From contig JADIZB010000021.1 in assembly GCA_016705005.1 (NCBI GenBank), positions 1-64,000 on the forward strand: a stretch of 64,000 nucleotides of DNA, given 5' to 3'. The position numbers and the translations under genes were made by a program. Shown in pieces: positions 16,930 to 26,200 of the stretch. The notes under the pieces are model-generated. The model saw only the letters and a list, made by a program, of their open reading frames with translations. It made no database searches and was not told the DNA's origin. Source of the stretch: Bacteroidales bacterium. GTDB taxonomy: Bacteria; Bacteroidota; Bacteroidia; Bacteroidales; Lentimicrobiaceae. Each line of letters starts with the position of its first letter. Position 1 is the stretch's first letter.

Positions 16930-17727
16930 ATGAAAAATTCAGAAATCTATAGCATTCTTGCAAAGACCATCAACGATGAAACTTTCCGCGAAAATCTGAA
17001 AGCCAATTTTAACGAAGCTCTGGAGGGGGAGGGGATCACCGGATCCGATGAGGTCAATCTGCTGCAGATAGTCCTCAGCAGGGTAATCGGTTACGACGGG
17101 TTGCTGGCCCGGAATGAGACTCTTCAGCAAAATATTAAAGAATATCAGTTTTCACCGCTGGCATCGGAAGCATATCGACAAAAGATGGAATTTTTTATAA
17201 CCGATCAGCTCGAAACAACCCGGCAAACCTCCAACAGCTTCAAAAGTGGTCTCGTCGATTCACTTGTTCAGATCAAACAGGGATTCAAATCGGCCATGAT
17301 TATGTACACTGTTGCCTTTTATGTTGGTGTGGGGCTGATTCTGGCTGCAGTTGTTTTCGCATGGCTCAGGGGCGAATCCCTTCTGCCTGTTGCATTTGCC
17401 GGTTTGGGCGTGGCCGACCTGATTGCTTATTTTATTACCAAACCTCCCCTTGATCTGCAGAAAAGCAGGGCCAATCTTGCCCAGTTGCAAACAGCATACT
17501 ACAACTGGTTTATCGATCTGTTTAACTGGAATTCTGTGGCCAGCGGCGGTGATGCCATGATCAGCCAGTATAAAAAAGTGTCGGAAATGACACTCCGGAA
17601 CACCGAACGAACGATGAAAATGATAGAAGATTATTGTGAAATTGCTTCTGCAGGAAATGTTAAACCTTCGTCAAAGGCTGGTGACGTAAAGGAAAATGCC
17701 GGTACCGGACCTGTTCCCGACAGTTGA
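16930..17727 (+). CDS. Two-TM membrane protein of unknown function
   Basis: A 265-aa protein that I do not recognise with certainty. It has a soluble helical N-terminus (1-115) whose 'FRENLKANFNEALEGEGI' stretch loosely resembles helical leader-like modules, two adjacent membrane segments (about 122-146 and 151-170), then 'KPPLDLQKSR' and 'LAQLQTAYYNWF' in a C-terminal cytosolic or periplasmic helix, and a low-complexity tail. The membrane-plus-PP region recalls the TM domain found with TRADD-N-like signalling proteins, but this is only a visual resemblance. It converges on the eCIS ATPase gene, ending 88 nt from it; a link to the eCIS is possible but unproven. Confidence 0.7.
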   Translation: MKNSEIYSILAKTINDETFRENLKANFNEALEGEGITGSDEVNLLQIVLSRVIGYDGLLARNETLQQNIKEYQFSPLASEAYRQKMEFFITDQLETTRQTSNSFKSGLVDSLVQIKQGFKSAMIMYTVAFYVGVGLILAAVVFAWLRGESLLPVAFAGLGVADLIAYFITKPPLDLQKSRANLAQLQTAYYNWFIDLFNWNSVASGGDAMISQYKKVSEMTLRNTERTMKMIEDYCEIASAGNVKPSSKAGDVKENAGTGPVPDS

Positions 17728-17815
17728 TATTCACATACTCCGATGAATCAAACACCATTCGTGTAATTGTCCATCTGCGATACCAGACGATTCCATTGGG
17801 GAAATCATCATTGTG

Positions 17816-19162
17816 TTAAATAACTTTTCCTTCCTTTACATATTCTCTCATGATCGCTGCTTCAAGATCATTGCCTGTAATTGTTTTCCTGTTCCCTGAC
17901 AGCATAGCCAACGCGCAGTAATGAGCAACGTTTACAATGCCTGCACCGCTTAGTTCGTAACGTGAAGCTATTTTCTGCCAATCAAGGTTCTCACTGTTCG
18001 CGATGTTTTCAGGAAATGATTTTTTCCAGATTTCAGCTCTTTCAGTTACACCGGGCATCGGGAAGTGGATAACCGACTGGAAACGTCTGACAAACGCATC
18101 ATCGATGTTTCCGCGCTGGTTGGTGGCAAGAATCACCAGTCCGTTGAACGATTCGATGCGCTGAAGCAGGTAAGCGACTTCCTGGTTGGCATATTTGTCG
18201 TGCGCGTCGCGGATATCGGTTCTTTTCCCGAACAGGGCATCGGCTTCATCGAAAAAGAGTACCCAGTTCTTATCCTCTGCCTTGTCGAAGAGCCGGGACA
18301 GGTTTTTTTCAGTTTCACCGATATATTTTGAGATAACCCTCGAGAGATCGATCCGGAACACATCTTTACCTGTTTGCTTGCCCAGCAGCGTGGCAGTGAG
18401 TGTCTTTCCGGTTCCCGGTGGTCCATAAAACAGGACCCTGTAGCCAGGTTTCACCCTTTTTTTCATGGCAATGTCACGCATCAGCGCTTCGTTGTGCCTG
18501 ATCCAGCCCTCAATTTCACCGATTTGGTTCCTGGTAGACGTATGCAAAACCAGGTCGTTCCATTCCATCTCCGTTTCTATATATTCAGCCGGAAAACCAG
18601 TGCTGAAGCGTGGCTTATTGATTTTTCCAAGTGTAAGGTATTCAATTACTTCCGGGTCAAGGGTAAGCCTTCCGCCCATAGCGGGTTCTCCATCCTGAAC
18701 TTGGTCGAGCCACAAAATGTGTTTCCTGGCAAACCAGTGGCTGCTGCTGAACAATTGCTGCACCTGAAGCCGTTTGATCAGATCATTCCCGGCGAGAACA
18801 AACAGAACCGTTTCTCCGGTCGGAAGGATTCCCCGGTGATTGTTTCCTTTAACTCCTCCGAATTCAGGAAAATCGCCGCCTTCAGGAAATGCTTCCGCAA
18901 TGATCCTGTTGAAGAAGTCAGGCCGGAGATGTGGTGCCAGGGCCAGCAGCAGGGTCATGTACTCCCTGAAATCCGGCTTGTGTTTTTCAATAAAGGCAGC
19001 AAATGAAGATCCGTCGTTTTTCAGCCGGAAAGATACTTTTTCAGGCGCCTCACCTGCCGACCGGGGATGCGACAAGCGCCTCTTTACCGCCTCCTCAAGT
19101 TGCTGCAGAGCCCTGTTTAGTATTTCTCCGCTCATTCCTGTCCTGTTTATTTCAATTCCCAT
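17816..19162 (-). CDS. eCIS AAA+ ATPase (Afp15-like)
   Basis: A 448-aa ATPase with an N-terminal helical region (1-200) and one AAA+ module: Walker A 'GPPGTGKT' (247-254), Walker B 'VLFFDEAD' (301-308), sensor 1 Asn348 in 'LATNQRG' and arginine finger 'FVRRF' (357-361). It resembles the CDC48-type ATPases found in nearly all eCIS clusters, where Afp15 is needed for proper sheath or particle assembly. It is the last gene of the operon, after the DUF4157 gene and a heptamer array. Confidence 0.9.
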   Translation of the reverse strand: MGIEINRTGMSGEILNRALQQLEEAVKRRLSHPRSAGEAPEKVSFRLKNDGSSFAAFIEKHKPDFREYMTLLLALAPHLRPDFFNRIIAEAFPEGGDFPEFGGVKGNNHRGILPTGETVLFVLAGNDLIKRLQVQQLFSSSHWFARKHILWLDQVQDGEPAMGGRLTLDPEVIEYLTLGKINKPRFSTGFPAEYIETEMEWNDLVLHTSTRNQIGEIEGWIRHNEALMRDIAMKKRVKPGYRVLFYGPPGTGKTLTATLLGKQTGKDVFRIDLSRVISKYIGETEKNLSRLFDKAEDKNWVLFFDEADALFGKRTDIRDAHDKYANQEVAYLLQRIESFNGLVILATNQRGNIDDAFVRRFQSVIHFPMPGVTERAEIWKKSFPENIANSENLDWQKIASRYELSGAGIVNVAHYCALAMLSGNRKTITGNDLEAAIMREYVKEGKVI

Positions 19163-19217
19163 TGACCTTAAATATTATAAACATCCACCCTTTACATTAA
19201 TTATTATTCCTAACCTA

Positions 19218-19275
19218 TTAACTGTTAACTGTTAGTTTTTACTTGTTAACTGTTAACTGTTAACTGTTAACTGTT
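19218..19275. repeat. Heptamer tandem repeat TTAACTG
   Basis: Two units of ttaactg, a short interruption, then four more perfect units. The last unit abuts the stop codon of the DUF4157 gene on the - strand. It fills part of the 112-nt gap before the ATPase gene. Confidence 0.9.
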
Positions 19276-21671
19276 CAAGGGGTTCTCTCCGTTGATTCTC
19301 CACCTTTTGAAACCGTGGAAGTGCCGTCAGATCCATCTATCGTGAAGGATTGTGTTACATCGGTGAATTTCTTGCCATCTCCGGCTTCTGTCCTGACCTT
19401 GAAACGGTTTGGAATTACCCAGTCGTAGCCACCACGGGTCCATGGTGCCGGATAGTTCCACATGGCTGCGGTATCCGTTGCCGAATCCCAGTTGTCGTGG
19501 TTGATGGGGTAGAAGGTGTCGCCCGAATCGTGGTGATAGTTGCCTCCATGGGTGGCAAAATAGCCTCTGACATTCGTGGCAGGACCGGAAACTTCCCTTG
19601 CATCGGCGTTACCGAATGAGACAGTCTTCGGATGATAAATAAATTTAAGCTTCATACCCACACCCTGGCGGCCCCGCCTGAAGGTCATTTCTTCCTTCTT
19701 CTTCGCCGTAATGGCATTGGGTTCAAGCACATTCATCGATACATCCCTGGTGTATTTTCCCGATTTGAGACTGACTTTCAGCGTGGCTGCACGTTCGGGC
19801 GCAGTCCATACAAACCGGGTTCCGGTTGCCTGGGCAAGCGGTGCTCCACCGGAAGCTTTCCATTCACCTGTCTTACTTCCGGTAAAAGTCACACGTTCCC
19901 CTACGCCAACTTTTCTTCTTGATTTACCGGAACCATCGGGTGCAGCAAAGGTTGTTTCAATGCTGATGCCCGGGGCATTGATCCACCAGTCCCAGAATTG
20001 AGCAATGGCAAGCGCGAACCGTTTAACCAGGCGAATCATCCAGTTCCAGGCTGAAACTATACCCCGCCCGACGGCTACAGCAATACCCAACAGCCAATAG
20101 TAAGCTGCGACCATGAGTTTCCTTGCCCTGCCAGCCATATTCATCAGCCAGGTAAAGGCAGCAGTAACACTCCTGCCAATGCGTAAGGCTGCAGCAAAGA
20201 GCCAGTTGGTTGCTCTGACAATAGTCATCAAAAGCATGGATGCTGCCATCTGTATCCATTGCCAGGCCATTTCGATGGTCATTGCTATCCTGGCCGCGAC
20301 AGTTTGAATCCATATCCAGGTACTCAGGATGAACATGCTTATTCTTGATGCGACATGCTGAATCCAGGTCCATGCGTTTGTGACTGCCATCCGCAGGAAG
20401 CCCGCAAGCATCTGTATCCATTGCCATGCACCGGTAATCATCGTTGTAAGCCTTGCTGCAACAGATTCAATCCATGCCCATGACGTTGTTAGTGCCATGC
20501 CAGCCAGCGAAGCCAGTCGTCGTATCCAGTGCCATGCCTCTAATCCGCTGAGCCCAAGCCTGGCTGCGGCAGAATCTATCCAGGTCCAGGCAGCATACAC
20601 GCCTGTTCCGATTTCTCCTGCTACCGACCTGAGCCAGTTCCATGCCTGCGACAATCCCATACCTATCCTGTCTGCAATGGTTTGTATCCATCCCCATGCG
20701 CCTTCCAGCCCTGTGCCGAGCGTTAAAGCCAGTTCCTGAATCCAGTTCCAGGCAGCCTGAAGCCTCTGACCAATCCTTGATGCCAGGTTGCTTACCCACG
20801 ACCAGGCCGCAGCAATGCCAGTCCTGATCCGTAAAGCAATCCCCTGAATCCAGTTGTTAGCTGCGGTAATGCCGGCTCCGATGGCAGCACCAATCCTACG
20901 GAAAAAACCATTGGAAGCATCCGGAACTGTGCCTGCTCCTTCGGCATTGGTATCCAGTATTTCACGCTGAATTACCTGGCTGCCGCTTTCACCGGTTCGC
21001 TGTATTCCATTGCTTTCTGATACCGGGGCGGATGGGGCCTCCCCCTGATTGCTCAACCCGGGCGACGAACCCTGCTGAACCACATGGGTGAGCTCATGTG
21101 CAAGCAGTTGTTTACCCTGCGTTGAGTCTGGGTTATATTGTCCCGTCCCGAAAAAGATATGATTCCTGTGGGTAAACGCACGTGCATTCAGCTGCCGGTT
21201 CAGTTGAGATGACTGATCATCGTTGTGAATCCTGACATTGCTGAAATCATTGCCGAACCGGGGTTCCATAAAATTCCGGACCGAAAGGGGGAGAGGCATG
21301 CCACCACCGGTTTTGCTTCTTATGGCAGTGTGTGTGCTATCATCGGCAACCTGCGTACCGGATTCTTTTTCAGGATGCTCAGCATCTGCCCTGCGCTGTA
21401 TCTTTTCCTCAACCTGACTTTCAATCTTTCTTCCTTCGTTTACCAAACGGGTACCGGGCATTCGCATCACACGTTCAGCTACACTGTCGGCTTCCCGCTC
21501 AAATTTATCACCGGGTTTGCTCACCGCGGGTTTGGCCTGAACAAAGGTTGCATTTCCCTGCCTCACAGGTGCAAAAAAATCACCACCTCCGGCCTTTGCA
21601 AAGAAAGGCGAGCCTGACTTCTGTGATACAGAAGTCGTTTTCGTGGCAGATTTCTCAGTTGTAGCTTTCAT
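19275..21671 (-). CDS. eCIS-core (DUF4157) protein with 18-residue Trp-rich repeats; candidate effector
   Basis: A 798-aa protein in three parts. Residues 1-230 contain a disordered N-terminus and the DUF4157 eCIS-core domain ('FEREADSVAERVM', 58-70; 'NVRIHNDDQSSQLN', 145-158; zinc-protease-like 'HELTHVVQQ', 192-200, with a complete HExxH). Residues 270-563 are about 17 repeats of exactly 18 residues with a core like 'AAWNWIQELA' and a following 'RIG'. Residues 564-798 are a beta-rich domain with 'NYHHDSGDTFYPINHDNW', similar to my memory of C-termini of other DUF4157 proteins. DUF4157 proteins are known cargo or toxin carriers of eCIS. The gene lies between the tape measure and ATPase genes, a usual effector slot. 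There is no signal peptide, as expected for lumen-loaded cargo. Confidence 0.85.
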   Translation of the reverse strand: MKATTEKSATKTTSVSQKSGSPFFAKAGGGDFFAPVRQGNATFVQAKPAVSKPGDKFEREADSVAERVMRMPGTRLVNEGRKIESQVEEKIQRRADAEHPEKESGTQVADDSTHTAIRSKTGGGMPLPLSVRNFMEPRFGNDFSNVRIHNDDQSSQLNRQLNARAFTHRNHIFFGTGQYNPDSTQGKQLLAHELTHVVQQGSSPGLSNQGEAPSAPVSESNGIQRTGESGSQVIQREILDTNAEGAGTVPDASNGFFRRIGAAIGAGITAANNWIQGIALRIRTGIAAAWSWVSNLASRIGQRLQAAWNWIQELALTLGTGLEGAWGWIQTIADRIGMGLSQAWNWLRSVAGEIGTGVYAAWTWIDSAAARLGLSGLEAWHWIRRLASLAGMALTTSWAWIESVAARLTTMITGAWQWIQMLAGFLRMAVTNAWTWIQHVASRISMFILSTWIWIQTVAARIAMTIEMAWQWIQMAASMLLMTIVRATNWLFAAALRIGRSVTAAFTWLMNMAGRARKLMVAAYYWLLGIAVAVGRGIVSAWNWMIRLVKRFALAIAQFWDWWINAPGISIETTFAAPDGSGKSRRKVGVGERVTFTGSKTGEWKASGGAPLAQATGTRFVWTAPERAATLKVSLKSGKYTRDVSMNVLEPNAITAKKKEEMTFRRGRQGVGMKLKFIYHPKTVSFGNADAREVSGPATNVRGYFATHGGNYHHDSGDTFYPINHDNWDSATDTAAMWNYPAPWTRGGYDWVIPNRFKVRTEAGDGKKFTDVTQSFTIDGSDGTSTVSKGGESTERTP
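19983..20864 (-). repeat. Array of ~17 in-register 54-bp (18-residue) coding repeats
   Basis: Within the DUF4157 protein the second Trp of each core falls at residues 274, 292, 310, 328, 346, 364, 382, 400, 418, 436, 454, 472, 490, 508, 526, 544 and 562, always 18 apart with no insertion. Sixteen units are full length and the last is partial. Protein units are diverged outside the A-W-x-W-I and R-I-G positions. Confidence 0.9.
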
Positions 21672-21833
21672 TGTCCTTTCTTGTTCATGATATACTGACC
21701 TGATATCTTCTCATAAGCCAGAATGAATGTTCCCGAAACCAATCCCGCAATATCACGGAAACCCTATTCCTCATCAGGCAATACCCAACACTTGTTATTA
21801 CTTGTTAACTGGCAATGATTCATCAGAAATCAG

Positions 21834-21875
21834 ACATTAGACATTAGACATTAGACATTAGAAATTAGAAATTAG
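21834..21875. repeat. Heptamer tandem repeat ACATTAG/AAATTAG
   Basis: Four acattag units followed by two aaattag units, six in phase. The array overlaps the TAA stop codon of the tape measure gene (21872-21874 on the - strand). It lies in the 200-nt gap between the tape measure and DUF4157 genes. Confidence 0.9.
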
Positions 21876-23251
21876 TAATTCCACTCCACCCTGAGCATTT
21901 CTATCATCCAGGGTAGTTTAATCATAGCAATACCCCAGGGCAACTGGTCCATCAGGATATCCCAGGTGCGGGTTTCAACCTGTAATATCCAACCTCCTTC
22001 TATGCTCCGGATAAGTTTACCGGGTCTGTAAAGGAAAGAGCCTCTGAATCCATCGGGGCTGGTATCCCTGAGTGCCTCCCAGTGTCCGATCACAGCTTCG
22101 AGCAGGGCTAAGCCCTCTGCCGATTCACCATCACTGATTTCAATGTCTTCGCTGAGGGGTTTATTAACAGGAATTCCACAAAGGATCTTAGGTAATACCA
22201 GGTCGTACTCCGGTGTTTTCAGATTCCCTGTAACCAAAAACCCAAGAAGTTGTAATGCCTTTTCAGGATACTTCAATACATCCTGGCCGGCAACATTCAG
22301 GCCTTCGAAGAAAAGCGGCAGGAAAGGATGCAGCAGGATCAGTCCTGCATTCCGGATATAAACCGGTTCTGTTTCCTTTAAACTGTCTGACACCGGTTTC
22401 TGAATTTGCTTTACGATATCATGCCCGGAGTTCCTCTCTGAGTGCTTTGTTGCGGAATTGAGCATTTTAGCCAGAACAGGCATCCCGGCCTGCTTCTCAG
22501 GAAGGGTGCTGAGCAGATATGACCTGAAACCATCATCTGAAGGCATCTCTGCTCCAGAAAAATAGGTAAACGAAGCTGAAAGAATTCTTTTCGAAAATAT
22601 ATCCCACACAGGGGCAGAGAACTGCTGCATTTCATGTGAAGAAAGTATCTTCGCTGATAATCCTGACACCGGCGGAGTGATCAGGCTGAGTAGCTCGGTC
22701 AGAAATGCCCGGGGAAATTGATTGCAAAGCCTTACAATGGCGTTCTTTTCCGACAGAGTCTGCCTGAAATTATCAATAAAAAGTTGACTGCTGCTTCCGG
22801 TCATAACTTCCCTGATGGCTTCAATCATAACTTCATGCAACGGTCTCTTGTCAGCCAGATCCCAATTCCAGGGCATGCTGCCGGTTTCCAGGAAGTGGAG
22901 AAATGTACCGGCAGTGTTTTCATGACTGTTTTTAAGCACCGCTAAACCGTCCGTATTTTGTTCTGCAGCCGGAACGCCGGTGACCTCATTTAAAACCCTT
23001 TCAATTTCCCTGATTATTGAACCGGCCAGATCTTTATCCATACGGTCAATGGCGATGGAACCCGCATCGATCTCGAGCCGGTCAATCTTCAGCAGTTTAT
23101 CTGCCGGAACTGCTCGATCAAATACCTTTTCAAGAGCCGGGAACAATTTTTCGTACAACAGATCAGGAATCAGCCGCTGCATAAGCTGACCATCCGGTTC
23201 TGTTCCGGAAAGCTCAATATGAAGGTGCTGCTGCCTGATATGGTGTGTCAT
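21872..23251 (-). CDS. Contractile injection system tape measure protein (Afp14-like)
   Basis: A 459-aa protein of the CIS tape-measure family. Typical parts are the N-terminal 'HLHIELSGTEPDGQLMQR' with 'IDRLEIDAGSI', and the C-terminal 'AGLILLHPFLPLFFEGL' and 'WILQVETRTWDILMDQLP', then 'PWMIEMLRVEW'. In Afp, Afp14 sets the tube length; this one is modest in size, suggesting a rather short particle if length scales as in other systems. Its ATG overlaps the stop of the preceding gene (ATGA), so the two are translationally coupled. Confidence 0.88.
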   Translation of the reverse strand: MTHHIRQQHLHIELSGTEPDGQLMQRLIPDLLYEKLFPALEKVFDRAVPADKLLKIDRLEIDAGSIAIDRMDKDLAGSIIREIERVLNEVTGVPAAEQNTDGLAVLKNSHENTAGTFLHFLETGSMPWNWDLADKRPLHEVMIEAIREVMTGSSSQLFIDNFRQTLSEKNAIVRLCNQFPRAFLTELLSLITPPVSGLSAKILSSHEMQQFSAPVWDIFSKRILSASFTYFSGAEMPSDDGFRSYLLSTLPEKQAGMPVLAKMLNSATKHSERNSGHDIVKQIQKPVSDSLKETEPVYIRNAGLILLHPFLPLFFEGLNVAGQDVLKYPEKALQLLGFLVTGNLKTPEYDLVLPKILCGIPVNKPLSEDIEISDGESAEGLALLEAVIGHWEALRDTSPDGFRGSFLYRPGKLIRSIEGGWILQVETRTWDILMDQLPWGIAMIKLPWMIEMLRVEWNY

Positions 23252-26200
23252 CTGTTAAGCTCCTTATCGGTGAATGCGAAACAACCTTGTGGGGAAATTA
23301 CTGACAACCTGATATTTGCATTCTTCTCAGCCACTATGACCGACACTTTTTCGCCGGTGTAGAAGGGTTCTGATGCAGCTGATCCGGTGATATCCCATAT
23401 CCATGCCGTAATGTTGCCGGGTGTTGTGCTTTCAAGATTGACCAGAGTCCTGAACAGCTGTATATTGAAGTCGGGCGAAAGGTTGTTCTCCTTGCAGAGT
23501 TTCACAAAATCCCCGTCGGAACATTGATTGCGTTGTCCACAATCAAAGGCTGGAACAACAGATTGTTTGTTGTCCTGATCATGATTTATGAAAACTGCCC
23601 CGTTAAACGGTGCACCACTCTCACTCAACTCATTTGAATATCTTGCTGTAAGCGTGAAGATGGGGTTGGGTTTGCCGAATCTGTATGAGAATTCAATGTT
23701 GAAGGTATCGCATACAAAGTGCTCAATCTTTAAGACAGAAAACGGATCGCTGGCCTGAGGATCGAAACTTACGTGAAGACGATTATTCCCCGCTGTTCCC
23801 AAAGCTTCGGTCAATGCCTGGTTAATCGCCTCGTTCAGATTTTTAATCAGAGCAGCAATGGCATTGTTAAAATTGCGGTTCAGCCTTATGGTGGTCGTTT
23901 GTAAAAGATCCGGAGCATTCGGCAGGTTGATGTTCTGCCCGTTAAACCTGAAGCTGACTTCTTTCATCATCAGGTAAACTTCATATGCCTCGGTTTTTGT
24001 CGGAGGCTGCAGCCACAAGCGGTATGCACATGCCATGGTTTCTCCTTCGCAGGGCAGTTCGCATGGCCCGTCGCAACTGTGCTGAATTTCGATGGAAGCA
24101 CTGCATTTGTTGTCATCCGATACCTGAACAGTGAAGGTTTCACCGTTTGGGATAGCATCGGTTGAAAAATCTGTCCCTGCGATCACCACACCTGAAGCAA
24201 TATAAGGAGGTGTTCCGCCGCTGATCCTCAAGGCTGCAAAATAATTCCTGTTTTCCTCATCACAGGCGAATTTTATCAGAGATACCGTGAGCGCATCCGG
24301 AATGACAAGGGATTGTGATACGGTTGTAAGGGCTGAATCCCTTAGTGTCAGTTGATGGGAGCCCGGAGGGAGGTTGATGGGGTCTGCAAGTGGGACAAAC
24401 GCTCCGGTTCCGGTCTGAATTTCATAGGGAGCAATGCCTCCTGATGGAATGATTTCAACCACCGCGGCACCATTGGCCGAGGTACAACCTGTATTCACAC
24501 TGAAGGAAAGATCTGGAAGGCAGCTGTGCCTGACGGTCAGGCTTACGCTGCAATTCCGGCTGTCGGAAATAATTATTTCCACATCGGTATCGCCAGGCAA
24601 AGGATCACTGACATAGGTATTACGCTCTATTGTTCCCCGGTTGGCAGTATAAGGAGCCTGCCCGCCGATGATTCTTATGGTTGTGATATACTCATTGTTG
24701 TTCCCTATACAATTGAAGTTGGGTTCCCTCAGTCTAAGCATGGTTGCAATTTCTATTTCCTGAGGTGCGGTGGTAGTGCCGGATGCATCTCTGACCATCA
24801 GGATATGTTTACCGGCCGGCAGGAAAACCGGATCCCCGACAGGTACAAACGGCTCGGTACCAACCTGAACTTCATAGGGGGCAGTGCCACCCGAAGGGAT
24901 GACTTCGACAGGTGCAAAGTCATCGGCATTGGCACACCCGATGCGGGTACTGAAGGCGAGTTCCGGTCCGCAGGAATGATTGATCATGACCGAAGCTGAG
25001 CAATTGCGGCTGTCGGTGATGATTACCTCAATGTCGGTATCTCCGGCAAGATCCTCACCGAAGAAGGTTTTTTCGTTGAGAATACGACCGATGTTTGAAC
25101 TGTAAGGTGGAGTTCCGCCGTTAATCTCAATGGCTGCCACATACCGGTTGTTGTCACCGGTACAGTCGAAATTGGGCTCACCCAGGGTAAGCCCTGCCGG
25201 AACAACAATCACCTGAGGTACGGAAGTCAATCCTCCGGAATCCTGAACAATCATGGTGTACTCTCCCGGACTGAGGGTCAGGAGCTCATCGATGGCTGAA
25301 AAATTCCCATCGTTGATTTTGAGCAGGTAGGGTGGTGATCCTCCGGCCGGTGTCACAATTACACGTGTGTTTCCGTTGTCACCGGTGCAGCCGGTTTCTA
25401 CTGTAAATGAAGGAGGCACCACAGGCAAAACAAACTGGATAGGGGAGCAATCTGAATTACAGAGGTAAGGCAGGTAAAAGTCAGCAATGACTTCCCCTGC
25501 GAAAAAGTCAGAACGTGCACCCTGATCATCACCTGAGGATTCATCCAGCAGGTCAAGCAAATAAAAGCCTTCATCACTTATAAGCCTTTCATAGGGCCGG
25601 AATCCTGCCAGACCTACCCTTAGGGTTACAGGCAATTGTTTGGTTCTTAGCAGAAAGTTGCCCGAAACATCTGTTTTTACTCCGGTACTGGTGCCTTTCA
25701 GCATGACAGCCACACCAGGAAGGGGCTCATTTCTGCCCATCACAACCTGGCCACGGATAATAAAGTTGCCGAATCGGGGAGGGGTGTTGCCACCATCAGC
25801 CCTGCTTTCACCATGATAAACCAGGATAAAGGTGCCACCAAAGGGTACACCGGCTTTGTGCTGAATGCCCGGATTGCTTCTGAGGTAATGAGCCAGGTAA
25901 AGTTTCTTTGTCAGCTCTTTCAGACGGTTTGCATATTCTTTGAGCAGGACTTTGATCGAATCGCTGTAATGCCCGTAAACCAGGGCCTCCAGCCTGTCGT
26001 CAAGGTCTTCCCACTTAACTACCGGACCCCTCTGCTCGTTCTCAGTGAAAAACTGTTCGTGCTTCAGTTCAATGGCTTCGGCTACCCTGGTTATGTCTTT
26101 CTCCCTGTTGCTTAATTCATTGATGTCCAGATCCTGCAGATTTTCCGGCAAAACATCGGGGAAACGTGCTATATAGTAAGCGATGTAAATCAGGATCAGT

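Noticed and set aside
20023..20427. Alternative-frame open frames in the 18-residue repeat region
   Set aside because: They arise from the repetitive DNA of the DUF4157 gene; the main frame has the in-register protein repeat and the domain structure.
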